From Labilibaculum sp. (GTDB lineage Bacteria; Bacteroidota; Bacteroidia; Bacteroidales; Marinifilaceae), in the NCBI GenBank assembly GCA_016342745.1, contig JAEINT010000002.1, forward strand, positions 1-64,000: 64,000 nucleotides of DNA, given 5' to 3'. Each line of letters starts with the position of its first letter. Position 1 is the stretch's first letter. Shown one piece after another: positions 50,608-60,375 of the stretch. The position numbers were made by a program, and so were the translations under genes. Below the pieces are notes generated by a model. It was given only the letters and a program-made list of their open reading frames with translations, was not told the origin of the DNA and ran no database searches.

Positions 50608-51561
50608 ATGCAAAAGCTTGCTGTTGGTATAGATATTGGTGGAACGAACACGGTCTTCGGATTGGTTGACAAGGAAGGGAATTGCCTTGTTCAAGACTCC
50701 ATTTTTACCAAACAGTTTGATAATTTTGATGATTTTGTAAAAGTTCTAGCCGAAAAAATAAAATCCTTATCTCAAAAGTTACACTTTAAATTTGAATTGA
50801 TAGGTGCAGGAGTTGGAGCTCCAAATGCAAATTATCGCGATAATAGTATAGAAGAAGCTTCTAATCTTCCTTGGAATGGAAAACTTCAACTTGGAGACCT
50901 CCTAAAAAAGGAATTGAATATACCAGTTTACGTCACTAATGATGCTAACGCTGCTGCTGTTGCCGAAATGATTTTTGGTGGTGCTATTGGAATGAAGCAT
51001 TTTATGGTTTTAACACTTGGTACAGGCTTAGGATCTGGGATTGTTATTGATGGTGAATTGCTATATGGTTATTCTGGCTTTGCAGGTGAATTGGGGCACG
51101 TAATTGTTCGCCCAGAAGGTCGTCATTGTGGTTGCGGACGATTGGGTTGTTTGGAGACCTACGTTTCTGCTACAGGAATAAAAAGAACAGTTAGCAAACT
51201 TTTTGCTAAACATCATGATAAGAGTGAATTGCGTAATCTACCTTTTAATAAAATGAGTGCTAGGCGCTTAGCTGATGCTGCTTATGCTGGTGATAAAATT
51301 GCATTGGAGTCTTTTGAATTTACTGGAAGAATTTTAGGTTTAGCTTTGGCAAATGTTGTTGCTCTAAATAATCCTGAAGTTATTTTTCTATCAGGAGGCT
51401 TGGCAAAGGCTGGAGATTTAATTCTAAAACCTACTCAATATCATATGGATGATAATTTACTTTCTGTTTTAAAGGGTAAAACTAAAGTTGAGTTAAGTAA
51501 AATACAAGGGAATTCTGGATTATTGGGTGCTGCAGCTTTGGTATGGAAAGTTCTTGAATAA
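50608..51561 (+). CDS. ROK family sugar kinase (glucokinase-like)
   Basis: A 317-residue ROK protein. It has the ATP phosphate-1 motif GIDIGGTNTVFGLVD, the sugar-binding segment with NDANAAAVAE, the ROK signature, and the zinc site HCGCGRLGCLE (CGCGxxGCxE). No DNA-binding domain is present, so it is a kinase and not a ROK repressor; glucose is the likeliest substrate. The DUF3187-like gene follows 47 bp after its stop. Confidence 0.94.
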   Translation: MQKLAVGIDIGGTNTVFGLVDKEGNCLVQDSIFTKQFDNFDDFVKVLAEKIKSLSQKLHFKFELIGAGVGAPNANYRDNSIEEASNLPWNGKLQLGDLLKKELNIPVYVTNDANAAAVAEMIFGGAIGMKHFMVLTLGTGLGSGIVIDGELLYGYSGFAGELGHVIVRPEGRHCGCGRLGCLETYVSATGIKRTVSKLFAKHHDKSELRNLPFNKMSARRLADAAYAGDKIALESFEFTGRILGLALANVVALNNPEVIFLSGGLAKAGDLILKPTQYHMDDNLLSVLKGKTKVELSKIQGNSGLLGAAALVWKVLE

Positions 51562-51608
51562 TTAGTAGATTTGATCTTCTTCATCAAATGACTGGTTATA
51601 AGAATTAC

Positions 51609-52604
51609 ATGAGAGCATTACAACTACTATTTTACTTCCTTTTTTTAATTCCCATAAATTCTTTATTGGCACAAAAGGTGGTAAGGCCTTTTCAAACTCA
51701 CAATCAAAGTCCTGTTGTTCATTTTTTTGGATTGCCAACTAATCCTGGAGGAATTGTTTTAGAGAAAGGGGAATTTTATATTGGCAATTATTTTAATATT
51801 GCCAACAATGCAACGAGTGCAAAAAAGAAAGGTGAGGCCATATACTTAGATGGTGAAATGTATAGAAATGAGCTCCAGTTTTCCTACGGATTTTTATCTA
51901 AATTGGAGTTGGGTATTTCCATTCCAATGGTTAGACACTCTGCAGGAGTAATGGATTCATTCATTAGTGATTGGCACGAAACTTTTAATTTACCTGAAAA
52001 ATCAAGAAAAGTTATGCCAACTTATAACCTAAATTATTTTTTCTTAGAAAACGAAAGTTTCGTTTTTAATATGAATGAAAGTAAATTAAGAGTTGGCGAT
52101 ATTTCTGTCTCATTAAGTACACCTATTTTTAGCGGAAAAAGTCATAAATTAGCTTTACGCTCTTTTCTCAAATTAGCAACTGGTAAAAAAGAAACTCTGG
52201 TTGGAAGTGGAACGAATGATTTTGGTGTTCAGTTAACGGGTACTATTAAACCTATTATTGAAAGAGGACAGTTTGCTTGGTTTTATTCTTTGGGCTATTT
52301 AAGAGTTGGTACAGGTGCTGTTTTGGACTATAAAATTTCCAGAAACGTGAGTTTTGGAAGCATTGGTTTCTCTCACAACTTAAACAATAAATGGTTTCTT
52401 AAATCGCAATTCGATTTCCATACTAGTTTTTACAAAGATTCAGAAACTAAGCAGTTAGGATATGCTTCAGGGCAATTGGTATTAGGCTTGGATTATTTGT
52501 TGACTGAAAAATTAGTATTGACAGGTGCATTTATAGAAGATATAATCGTAAACACTGCGCCAGATTTCACATTGCAATTCGGTGTGTCTTATCATTTTAA
52601 ATAG
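51609..52604 (+). CDS. DUF3187-like outer-membrane protein
   Basis: A 331-residue exported beta-rich protein. The signal peptide runs from MRALQLLF to SLLAQ, and the start is placed at 51609 because the longer frame from 51588 puts seven polar residues before it. The body (LPTNPGGIVLEKGEFYIGNYFNIANN, then alternating strands such as LELGISIPMVRHSAG, ending VSYHFK) resembles DUF3187, a porin-like barrel. The role is unknown. The YccF gene starts six bases downstream. Confidence 0.75.
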   Translation: MRALQLLFYFLFLIPINSLLAQKVVRPFQTHNQSPVVHFFGLPTNPGGIVLEKGEFYIGNYFNIANNATSAKKKGEAIYLDGEMYRNELQFSYGFLSKLELGISIPMVRHSAGVMDSFISDWHETFNLPEKSRKVMPTYNLNYFFLENESFVFNMNESKLRVGDISVSLSTPIFSGKSHKLALRSFLKLATGKKETLVGSGTNDFGVQLTGTIKPIIERGQFAWFYSLGYLRVGTGAVLDYKISRNVSFGSIGFSHNLNNKWFLKSQFDFHTSFYKDSETKQLGYASGQLVLGLDYLLTEKLVLTGAFIEDIIVNTAPDFTLQFGVSYHFK

Positions 52605-52610
52605 ATAAAT

Positions 52611-52979
52611 ATGAGTATTATAGGAAATATCATTTGGATAATTTTTGGAGGAATTTTTATCTTTCTGGAATATATTATTTGTGGGTTATTAATGTGTTTA
52701 ACCATAGTTGGGATACCCTTTGGACTGAAAATCATTCAGTTATCAGTGCTTGGATTAGCCCCATTTGGACAAAGGGTTGAATACAATGAGCATGCAGGTG
52801 GTTGCCTAAGCATCATTCTAAACATCATCTGGATTTTTATTGGAGGATTGTGGATTGCCTTAACGCACGTGTTGTTTGCCTTGTTGTTTGCAATTACAAT
52901 TATCGGGATTCCTTTTGCTGCGCAGCACATAAAATTAGCTGGTTATGCACTAACACCTTTTGGGAAAAGTATTCGGTAG
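52611..52979 (+). CDS. YccF domain inner-membrane protein
   Basis: A 122-residue protein made of two copies of the YccF hairpin: GNIIWIIFGGIFIFLEYIICGLLMCLTIVGIPFGLKIIQL and LNIIWIFIGGLWIALTHVLFALLFAITIIGIPFAAQHIKL, each a pair of membrane segments with the conserved T-I-[IV]-G-I-P-F. Function is unknown. It starts six bases after the preceding stop and is probably co-transcribed. Confidence 0.92.
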   Translation: MSIIGNIIWIIFGGIFIFLEYIICGLLMCLTIVGIPFGLKIIQLSVLGLAPFGQRVEYNEHAGGCLSIILNIIWIFIGGLWIALTHVLFALLFAITIIGIPFAAQHIKLAGYALTPFGKSIR

Positions 52980-53249
52980 TTAAAGCCTTTAAATGGACGG
53001 TTTGTATAAAAAGAAAAATCCCAACCGAGAGGTCAGGATCTTCACAAAATACTTAAACAACAAACACTAACATAAACGTTCCTTAACGCGTATGACAACA
53101 AAAGTGAATAAAATTTTTGGAATATGAAAACTTTTAAAAAGATATAAGACCCAAATTATCAAATATTTCCGTCGAAATCGTTTGTGTTGGTCTTATTTAT
53201 TTTCGATATAAATACCAAATGGTCTTTTTTACCTTTTCAAAATAAAAAT

Positions 53250-53265
53250 TGCTCCACGTGGAACG
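53250..53265. promoter_or_regulatory. parS-like palindrome
   Basis: TGCTCCACGTGGAACG has a perfect 10-bp core (TCCACGTGGA). It matches the broad parS form TGTTYCACGTGRAACA at 14 of 16 positions. A palindrome this GC-rich stands out in its AT-rich surroundings. One imperfect site is weak evidence, and parA and parB are not in the window. Confidence 0.35.
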
Positions 53266-53328
53266 TCAAAATATTCATTTCGAAGTCATTTTCAAGCAGT
53301 TTACTATAATTGGCGAATAAAAAGAGTT

Positions 53329-53336
53329 TATATTTG
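53329..53336 (+). promoter_or_regulatory. -7 element of the flippase/envelope block
   Basis: TATATTTG matches TAnnTTTG and lies 29 bp before the TTG start of the flippase gene. A -33 TTG at normal spacing is not seen. Confidence 0.5.
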
Positions 53337-53365
53337 CCATTTTTAATCCAATAATTACACAAATT

Positions 53366-54859
53366 TTGAATCCATTAAAGAAACTTGCTGGCGAAACAGT
53401 TATTTATGGTCTTAGTTCCATCTTAGGAAGATTACTTAACTGGTTACTTGTACCACTATACACCAATGTGTTTTTTCCAGAAGAATACGGAGTTGTTACT
53501 AATTTAATGTCATACGTTGCCATTTTTCTGGTTATACTTACATATGGAATGGAGACAGGATATTTCCGTTTTGTTAGTAAGGAGAAGGATTCATCGATTG
53601 TATTTTCTACTGGTTTTATTTCGTTGTTAGCAACAACAGGTTTATTCTGGTTACTGGTTTTTACTTTTCTAAGTCCTTTAGCAGGACATTTAAATGCCAG
53701 TGAAAACAAAGAATTTATTGTTTTATTGGCTTTAACTTTGGGTTTTGATGCCGTTACCGCCTTGCCATTTGCCAAATTACGACAGGAGAATAAGGCCATG
53801 CGATATGCCGGACTAAAATTAATTAACATCTTTTCCAATCTTGGTATTAACCTATTTTTCTTATTGTTATGTCCTTGGATTTATGAAAATTACGCTTCTA
53901 TTCCAATAACTAAAATCTGGAATCCCGAATTTGGCATTGGTTATATATTTGTAGCATTTTTTGTTTCAAGTTTGTTGAATTTAGTATTGTTACTTCCTGA
54001 TTTCTATCGAATTAAGCTTAGGTTTGATGGCAAGTTGTTACGGAAAGTATTAAAATTTTCTGCTCCTATATTGGTCGTAAGTATTTGTGGAATGCTAAAT
54101 ATCAATTTGGATAAATTGGCTATGCCTGAATTGATTCCAGCAGATCAAAATCCAATGTATCAAACGGGCATCTATGGTGCGAATTACAAGTTAGCCGTTA
54201 TCATGACTCTTTTTATTCAGGCTTTTAGATATGCTTTTGAGCCTTTCTTTTTTGCGCAAGCTAAAGAGAGTAACTCGAAACAGGTTTATGCTGATGTATT
54301 AAAATATTTTGTGATTTTTGGTTTGCTAATTTTCCTTGGAGTAATGTTCTATTTGGATATCGTAAAAATATTAATCGACTCGTCCTATCATGAAGGGCTT
54401 GGAATTGTTCCATTTGTATTACTTGCCAACTTGTTCTTTGGAATTTTCTTCTCCTTATCTTTATGGTATAAACTAACCGATAAAACACGATATGGAGCTT
54501 ATATTGCTATTGTTGGTTCTGTTATTACAATTGTATTGAATATCGTACTTGTTCCTCGAATTGGATATTATGGAGCGGCTTATGCTGTATTGGCATGCTT
54601 CGTTACAATGACAGTTGTTTCCTATATTCTTGGACAAAAGCATTATCCAGTCCCTTATGATCTAAAAAGAATTTTATTTTACATGACATTTGCCATGATC
54701 CTTTTTGGGGTGAGTACTTGTATTGAGATGGATAATCAATGGTTGAAAATGGCTGCCAAAACACCCCTTTTAGTCCTATTTTTATTGGTACTTATTCAAA
54801 CAGAGAAGCTGTGGTTACAAGTGGGCAGATTGCTTGGTATAAACAGGAAATTAAACTAA
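53366..54859 (+). CDS. Polysaccharide/oligosaccharide flippase (Wzx-like, MOP superfamily)
   Basis: A 497-residue membrane protein with about 12-14 segments. Its start, MNPLKKLAGETVIYGLSSILGRLLNWLLVPLYTNVFFPEEYGVVT, is typical of Wzx-type flippases of the MOP superfamily. It would move lipid-linked sugars across the inner membrane. The start codon is TTG; no ATG lies near it, and the TTG gives the standard family N-terminus. It opens a run of seven more co-directional genes, but the glycans are unknown. Confidence 0.9.
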   Translation: MNPLKKLAGETVIYGLSSILGRLLNWLLVPLYTNVFFPEEYGVVTNLMSYVAIFLVILTYGMETGYFRFVSKEKDSSIVFSTGFISLLATTGLFWLLVFTFLSPLAGHLNASENKEFIVLLALTLGFDAVTALPFAKLRQENKAMRYAGLKLINIFSNLGINLFFLLLCPWIYENYASIPITKIWNPEFGIGYIFVAFFVSSLLNLVLLLPDFYRIKLRFDGKLLRKVLKFSAPILVVSICGMLNINLDKLAMPELIPADQNPMYQTGIYGANYKLAVIMTLFIQAFRYAFEPFFFAQAKESNSKQVYADVLKYFVIFGLLIFLGVMFYLDIVKILIDSSYHEGLGIVPFVLLANLFFGIFFSLSLWYKLTDKTRYGAYIAIVGSVITIVLNIVLVPRIGYYGAAYAVLACFVTMTVVSYILGQKHYPVPYDLKRILFYMTFAMILFGVSTCIEMDNQWLKMAAKTPLLVLFLLVLIQTEKLWLQVGRLLGINRKLN

Positions 54860-54942
54860 GCATTAGTAAATCACAATCTTTCATAAGAGATTTGAAAAAT
54901 GTATCTTAGCGATTCCAAAAAATAAAAATAGCTACAATACAT

Positions 54943-55377
54943 ATGAAAGTAAAAATCGTTAACAAATCGAAACACGATCTACCAAAATACAGTACTGAAT
55001 TATCTGCTGGAATGGATCTTAGAGCAAACCTAGATGAGTCAATTGTATTAAAATCTTTAGAGCGTAGAATTATTCCAACAGGTTTATTTATTGAATTACC
55101 AGCTGGTTTCGAAGCGCAAATTCGCCCTCGTTCAGGCATGGCTTTTAAAGAAGGAATTACAGTTTTAAACAGTCCAGGTACGATTGATGCAGATTATCGA
55201 GGCGAAATAGGTGTTATTTTAGCAAATCTTTCAAATAAAGATGTTGAAATTAAAGATGGCGATCGAGTTTGTCAAATGGTGGTAGCAGCTCACGAAACTG
55301 TGAATTGGGAACCTGTTGAAGACTTAGAGACATCAGAACGTGGAGCAGGTGGTTTTGGACATACTGGTAAGGCTTAA
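54943..55377 (+). CDS. dut: dUTP diphosphatase (dUTPase)
   Basis: Trimeric dUTPase hydrolyses dUTP to dUMP, keeping uracil out of DNA and supplying thymidylate synthesis. The 144-residue protein has all five motifs: [54 protein letters not shown] and [12 protein letters not shown]. It lies 83 bp after the flippase gene and 101 bp before the nucleotidyltransferase gene. Confidence 0.97.
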   Translation: MKVKIVNKSKHDLPKYSTELSAGMDLRANLDESIVLKSLERRIIPTGLFIELPAGFEAQIRPRSGMAFKEGITVLNSPGTIDADYRGEIGVILANLSNKDVEIKDGDRVCQMVVAAHETVNWEPVEDLETSERGAGGFGHTGKA

Positions 55378-55478
55378 TGCGTTAAAATATATTAAATCGG
55401 ATCAAAACTAATTCCAAAACAGTACATTTGATTCGTTTTTTACCTAATTTAGAATTACACTACTAATCTATACTACAA

Positions 55479-56483
55479 ATGAAAATTATTGTTCCAATGG
55501 CTGGAATGGGGAAACGTATGCGTCCTCATACTTTAACTGTACCAAAACCTCTTATACCGATTGCAGGAAAACCGATTGTTCAGCGTTTAGTTGAGGAAAT
55601 TGCAAAGGTATCTGATGAGGCAATTGATGAAATAGCTTACATTATTGGTGATTTTGGCAAGGAAGTTGAAGAACAGTTGGTTGTAATTGCAGAACAAATT
55701 GGTGCTAAGGCAAGCATTTATTATCAGAAAGAAGCATTGGGTACAGCTCATGCAATTTATTGTGCAGCACCATCTTTATCCGATAAGGTTGTAGTTGCTT
55801 TCGCAGATACTTTATTTAAAGCAGACTTTGTTTTAGATGCAAATGCAGATAGTGTTATTTGGGTACAACAAGTTGAGGATCCTTCGGCTTTTGGAGTTGT
55901 TAAAATTGACGACAAAAACAATATTACTGATTTTGTTGAGAAGCCTAAAGAGTTTGTATCGGACTTGGCAATTATTGGGATTTACTATTTTAAAGATGGT
56001 GATAACCTAAGAGACGAATTAAAATACTTAATGGACAATGAAGTAATTGTAAATGGAGAATACCAACTTACAGATGCTTTGGAGAACATGAAAAATAAAG
56101 GACTAAGCTTCAAGCCTGGTCAAGTGATTGAGTGGATGGATTGTGGTAATAAAGACGCAACAGTTCATACCAATCAAAGAATATTGGAATATCACCGAGA
56201 GGATGAATTAGTTTGTTCAACTTCAAATGCTGTTAATTCCATTATTATTCCTCCTTGTTATATTGGGGAGAATGTAAAAATTGAAAATTCAGTAATTGGA
56301 CCTCACGTTTCAGTAGGAGCCAATACAGTAGTTAGTAATACTTTGGTTCGTAATTCTATTATTCAACGAAATTCAAACCTGGAGAATCTGAATCTTGAAA
56401 ATTCAATGATTGGTAATCATGTTGAAATTCAAGGCGATGTATCTGAGTTGAATGTTGGTGATTTTGCGAGCTTTTCAAAATAA
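55479..56483 (+). CDS. Sugar-1-phosphate nucleotidylyltransferase
   Basis: A 334-residue enzyme with an N-terminal nucleotidyltransferase domain (PMAGMGKRMRPHTLTVPKPLIPIAGKPIVQ, then ALGTAHAIYCA, FADTLF and VEKPKEF) and a C-terminal left-handed beta-helix of hexapeptide repeats (IPPCYIGENVKIENSVIGPHVSVGANTVVSN). This is the architecture of glucose-1-phosphate thymidylyl- or uridylyltransferase-like proteins, some with an added acyltransferase. The C-terminal helix lacks a clear acetyltransferase histidine, so only the nucleotidyl step is asserted. The TPR gene starts six bases after its stop. Confidence 0.9.
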   Translation: MKIIVPMAGMGKRMRPHTLTVPKPLIPIAGKPIVQRLVEEIAKVSDEAIDEIAYIIGDFGKEVEEQLVVIAEQIGAKASIYYQKEALGTAHAIYCAAPSLSDKVVVAFADTLFKADFVLDANADSVIWVQQVEDPSAFGVVKIDDKNNITDFVEKPKEFVSDLAIIGIYYFKDGDNLRDELKYLMDNEVIVNGEYQLTDALENMKNKGLSFKPGQVIEWMDCGNKDATVHTNQRILEYHREDELVCSTSNAVNSIIIPPCYIGENVKIENSVIGPHVSVGANTVVSNTLVRNSIIQRNSNLENLNLENSMIGNHVEIQGDVSELNVGDFASFSK

Positions 56484-56489
56484 AGATGG

Positions 56490-58262
56490 ATGAAGGTGGG
56501 ACGTAAATTTTGGATAGGAATTCTTTTAATAAGCATGATGGCTGGTCCAGTTTCGGCTGGTGAAATAGTGCCAGGTGCAAAAAAGGATAAGCTACAGAAA
56601 GAACTTAAATTAACTGAACAGCAAAAATTAGAATTTGATTTTGCTTTTACCGAAGCAACAAAGGCTGTTTTACTGGGGGAATTAGAAAAAGGGGTTTCTT
56701 TGTATGCTTCATGCTTAAAAATCGACCCATCGAGTGCTGTCGTTCATTATGAATTGGCCAACATTTATCTGAGTCAAGAGAACTATAACAACGCCTTAGA
56801 GTTAGCTCGAAGTGCTGTTGCATTGCAACCTCATAATTTGTGGTATCAAATTCAATTGGCGAACATTTACCAAAAAAAGGGTATGATAGATCATGCTTGT
56901 AAGGTCTATGGTGAGCTGGTTGAATTGCATCCTGAGCGTAACGATTTTTATTATTTGCAAGCGAGTCTTTATGCTTCAGTTGAGAAGTTTGAAGAAGCAA
57001 TTGAGGCTTATAATCGTTTGGAAAAAAGGATTGGTGTTCAAGAGGGAATTTCATTGGAGAAAGAACGTTTATATATTGCTTTAGGAAATCGTAAAATGGC
57101 TTATGCTGAACTTCAGAAGCTAATAAAGAAATATCCATATCGAGCAGAGTTTTATGGAATGTTAGCTGATTTATATTTGGCCGATAAAGAGGAGGATAAG
57201 GCATTTAAACAATACCAGGAAATCCTTAAAATTGATCCAGACAATGGTTTAGTTCATTTCTATTTAGCTAATTTTTATCGCCAAAAGGGCGATGTTGAAA
57301 AGAGAAATAGCGCTTTATCCAAAGCATTTGAAAAAACAGAAATAGATTCAGATCAAAAAATACAATTTCTAATCTCTATTCTTATGAACGGAGAAAAGGA
57401 TAGTATGTCTGATGAGTTTTTAAAAGAGTTGTTGGATAAATTAGTTGCAATTCATCCTGGTGAAGTAAGAGTGCATGCTTTGTATGCTGATTTTCTGAAA
57501 AGAAGAAATGACAATGAAGGTGCAAGATTTCACTTAAGAAAAGTGCTTGAGGAAGAGAAAACCAACTATGTGGTGTGGGAGGAATTATTATTAATTAATA
57601 ATGCTTTATTGGATTTTGAGAGCATGTACAATGAAAGTACAGAAGCCTTAAAATATTTCCCTAGTCAGCCATTATTATACATTTTTAGAGGTGTTTCTGC
57701 AGCTCAAAAAGAAGATTATAAAACTGCAATTGAAAGCTTAGAAGAAGGATCGGCATACATAGGTGAAAATTTGGCTTTGAAGATTCAGTTCCAGACTTAT
57801 TTGGGAGATGCTTATTATCAAATGGGAAAAGCGGAAAAAGCTTTCAAAGCTTACGATGAAGTTTTACTTTTTGATTCGAACAATGTAATTGTGTTAAACA
57901 ATTATAGTTATTATCTTTCGGTTAAAGGCGTGAACCTCGAAAAAGCAAAGAAGATGAGCTCTTTATGTGTGAAGTTGGAAGCTGAAAATTCGACTTATTT
58001 AGATACCCACGGATGGGTTCTTTACCGCTTAGGTGAATTTACTGATGCTAAAAAAGTATTGGAGAAATCATTGGAGTTTGGAGGTGGAGAATCTGCCGTT
58101 ATTGTTGAGCATTACGGTGATATTCTTTATCGTTTAGGTGATAAAGAAAAGGCTCTAGAAGAGTGGAAAAAAGCAATTGAGATAGGTGACGGGTCGGAGT
58201 ATTTGGCTGAGAAAATAAAGACAGGAACAATTCCTGCAGAGACGGATAAAAATGAGCAATAG
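56490..58262 (+). CDS. Exported TPR protein
   Basis: A 590-residue protein with a signal peptide (about residues 1-22, ending VSAGE) and about 12-14 tetratricopeptide repeats across the rest, seen as repeated Y-x-x-A-x-x-x-A/Y-x-x-A-L-x-x-x-P patterns (KIDPSSAVVHYELANIYLSQENYNNALELARSAV and similar). It is presumably a periplasmic scaffold in an envelope assembly. Its last 11 bases overlap the DUF4292 start. Confidence 0.88.
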   Translation: MKVGRKFWIGILLISMMAGPVSAGEIVPGAKKDKLQKELKLTEQQKLEFDFAFTEATKAVLLGELEKGVSLYASCLKIDPSSAVVHYELANIYLSQENYNNALELARSAVALQPHNLWYQIQLANIYQKKGMIDHACKVYGELVELHPERNDFYYLQASLYASVEKFEEAIEAYNRLEKRIGVQEGISLEKERLYIALGNRKMAYAELQKLIKKYPYRAEFYGMLADLYLADKEEDKAFKQYQEILKIDPDNGLVHFYLANFYRQKGDVEKRNSALSKAFEKTEIDSDQKIQFLISILMNGEKDSMSDEFLKELLDKLVAIHPGEVRVHALYADFLKRRNDNEGARFHLRKVLEEEKTNYVVWEELLLINNALLDFESMYNESTEALKYFPSQPLLYIFRGVSAAQKEDYKTAIESLEEGSAYIGENLALKIQFQTYLGDAYYQMGKAEKAFKAYDEVLLFDSNNVIVLNNYSYYLSVKGVNLEKAKKMSSLCVKLEAENSTYLDTHGWVLYRLGEFTDAKKVLEKSLEFGGGESAVIVEHYGDILYRLGDKEKALEEWKKAIEIGDGSEYLAEKIKTGTIPAETDKNEQ

Positions 58263-59118
58263 AATATATTCAAAAATTGTATTGAGGGCTTTGATCATTA
58301 TCATTGCCCTTTTTCAGTTTTCATGTAAATCATTTTATGAATTAGGTGTAGAAAAAGCCAGACCAATGTCTGATAATAAACTCTACAATAGTTTGCAGGA
58401 TAGTAGCCTTCATTATTCAAGTTTTTACGTGAAAAAGTTTTCGGCAAGCTTTACCGCAGATGGCATAAAGAAGAGTTTTAAGGGCTCAATGAAAATCCAA
58501 AAAGATAGTCTGATATTGATAACAATAACGGCACCAGTCGGAGGTATTGAAGTAGCTAGATTGTTGGTAACGCCAGATTCTGTTAAAATGCTTGATAGAA
58601 TGAAAAAGCGTTATTTTGTTGATGATTTTAGTTTCTTTTCAGATAAGCTAAACATGGATTTGGATTTTAATTCTTTTCAAAGCATCCTTACCAATTCTAT
58701 TTTTAGTGTGGTTAATAATGAGAAGGAAAAGGCTTTTAAACGAACTTTTGACGGTAAAATAGTAGAAAATAAATATGTTTTTATATCCGAAAAAGCGAGG
58801 AAGATAGATCGTAAATTAAAAAAAGATAAGATTCGTAAATTAAATCGATTTGGCTATCAACGCTTTGATATCGACCCATCTTTAATGAGAATTACAGATG
58901 TTCTGGTGAAAGAGTTTGATGATGCTAGAAATATATCCATTAAGTATCGAGATTTTAAGCCTTTTGAAAATAAGAAGTTTCCTCAACGCCTAAGTTTTGA
59001 GGTTAAGGATCCAAAACATTTATTATCTTGTAACGTTAAGTTTAACAAGATAAGTTTTGATGAAAAATTAAGATTTTCATTTAGAATCTCAGACAAATAC
59101 GAAAGAATTTATCCATAA
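58252..59118 (+). CDS. DUF4292 lipoprotein
   Basis: A 288-residue lipoprotein. The lipobox ends at Cys25 (LFQFSC), and the body reads as DUF4292, a LolB/LolA-like beta-sheet fold common in Bacteroidota (SFTADGIKKSFKGSMKIQKDSLILITITAPVGGIEVARLLVTPDSVKML). A role in lipoprotein or lipid handling is possible but not shown. It overlaps the TPR gene by 11 bp and is eight bases before the EnvC-like gene, so the three are translationally linked. Confidence 0.88.
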   Translation: MSNRIYSKIVLRALIIIIALFQFSCKSFYELGVEKARPMSDNKLYNSLQDSSLHYSSFYVKKFSASFTADGIKKSFKGSMKIQKDSLILITITAPVGGIEVARLLVTPDSVKMLDRMKKRYFVDDFSFFSDKLNMDLDFNSFQSILTNSIFSVVNNEKEKAFKRTFDGKIVENKYVFISEKARKIDRKLKKDKIRKLNRFGYQRFDIDPSLMRITDVLVKEFDDARNISIKYRDFKPFENKKFPQRLSFEVKDPKHLLSCNVKFNKISFDEKLRFSFRISDKYERIYP

Positions 59119-59125
59119 AACATAT

Positions 59126-60352
59126 ATGGGCAATAATAGATTAATTATCAGCAAAATATACTACATTGTTTTTGTACTACTGTTATTCATTTCGGTAGAC
59201 ATGCATGCTCAAACCAGTATTTCTACCCTTAAAAAAAGGAAAGAGCAAAATGCGAAAGACATTGCTTATACTAATACTCTATTAAAGAATACTTTAAAAA
59301 CCAAAAGTGTAAGTCTTGGCCAGTTAAATCTGTTAAATCAAAGAATTAAGGCTAGGCAAGCACTTCTAAAATCAATAGAAAATGAGATTTCTTACATGGG
59401 ATCTCAGATTGATAAAACGAATAAAGAAGTAAAAACTCTAGAGAGTGAGTTGCTTAAATTAAAGGATCAATACGCCAAGGTGATATTGTATGCGTACAAG
59501 CAAAAGAATTCATACGAAAAGTTGATGTTTTTGCTTTCTTCGAAAGATTTTAATCAGGCCTATAAGAGGTACAAATATTTGCAACAATTTTCAGAATACA
59601 GCCGAAAGCAAGGCAAAACAATAGCTCTTAAAAGGGAGAGCTTAGAGGTTAAATTGAACAGCTTGAACTTGGCGAAAAAGGAAAAACTGGTTCTTTTATC
59701 AGAAAAAACAAAAGAGAACAATAGTTTAACGCAAGAAAAATCGCAGCAAGCGGCAATTGTTTCTAAGCTAAAGAAAAAAGAGAAGCAATTAAGAAACGAC
59801 CTGAGAAAGCAACAGCAGTATTCAAAAAAATTAGAGAAGGAAATTCAACGAATTATTGCTCGCGCAGCGAAGTTGGCTTCTAAGAAAAAAACGGGAACAG
59901 GTAAATTTGGTTTAACGCCAGAAGAGAAAGTTTTATCCGCCTCCTTCGATAAAAATAAAGGTAAATTGCCTTGGCCAACGAAAACAGGCTTCATCTCAGA
60001 AAAATTTGGCGAGCACAAACATGCAGTACTTAAGCATGTTAACGTTCGAAACGATGGTGTTAACATTACGACTGATGCCAAGTCAGAATGTCGATCTATT
60101 TTTAAAGGTGAAGTAACGCATATCTTATCCATGCCAGGCTTGAATAATGTAATAATTATTCGTCATGGAGAATTCTTTTCGGTGTATTCGAACTTGTCTA
60201 GTGTAGTCGTTAAAAAAGGAGATACAGTTACTGCGAAAGAGAAAATTGGAGTTGTTTACACAGATCAAGCGCAAAGTCAAACGGTTCTAAAATTCCAGTT
60301 GTGGAAAGGCAGTACTAAGCTAAACCCTTCTTTGTGGTTGTATCGTAATTGA
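59126..60352 (+). CDS. EnvC-like murein hydrolase activator (degenerate M23 domain)
   Basis: A 408-residue protein with a signal peptide (about residues 1-28, ending MHAQ), a coiled-coil (about 35-240) and a C-terminal M23/LytM domain (about 275-405). The zinc ligands of active LytM enzymes are not intact: the usual H-x-x-x-D strand reads VRNDGVNI, the H-x-x-L segment reads YSNL, and the final H-x-H strand reads VLKFQLW. So it is probably an amidase activator like EnvC/NlpD and not a peptidase. It lies in an envelope operon with DUF4292 and DUF4175. Confidence 0.88.
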   Translation: MGNNRLIISKIYYIVFVLLLFISVDMHAQTSISTLKKRKEQNAKDIAYTNTLLKNTLKTKSVSLGQLNLLNQRIKARQALLKSIENEISYMGSQIDKTNKEVKTLESELLKLKDQYAKVILYAYKQKNSYEKLMFLLSSKDFNQAYKRYKYLQQFSEYSRKQGKTIALKRESLEVKLNSLNLAKKEKLVLLSEKTKENNSLTQEKSQQAAIVSKLKKKEKQLRNDLRKQQQYSKKLEKEIQRIIARAAKLASKKKTGTGKFGLTPEEKVLSASFDKNKGKLPWPTKTGFISEKFGEHKHAVLKHVNVRNDGVNITTDAKSECRSIFKGEVTHILSMPGLNNVIIIRHGEFFSVYSNLSSVVVKKGDTVTAKEKIGVVYTDQAQSQTVLKFQLWKGSTKLNPSLWLYRN

Positions 60353-60375
60353 TTCTTTTTACGTAAGATTTTGGT

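Larger units (their letters stand above)
52980..53365. other. 386-bp intergenic region before the flippase gene
   Basis: No gene was found. It contains a parS-like palindrome at 53250-53265 and the flippase -7 element at 53329-53336. The rest is AT-rich, with no convincing terminator after yccF. Confidence 0.6.

Noticed and set aside
50608-51561. ROK protein considered as a transcriptional repressor
   Set aside because: It starts directly with the ATP-binding motif and has no helix-turn-helix domain.
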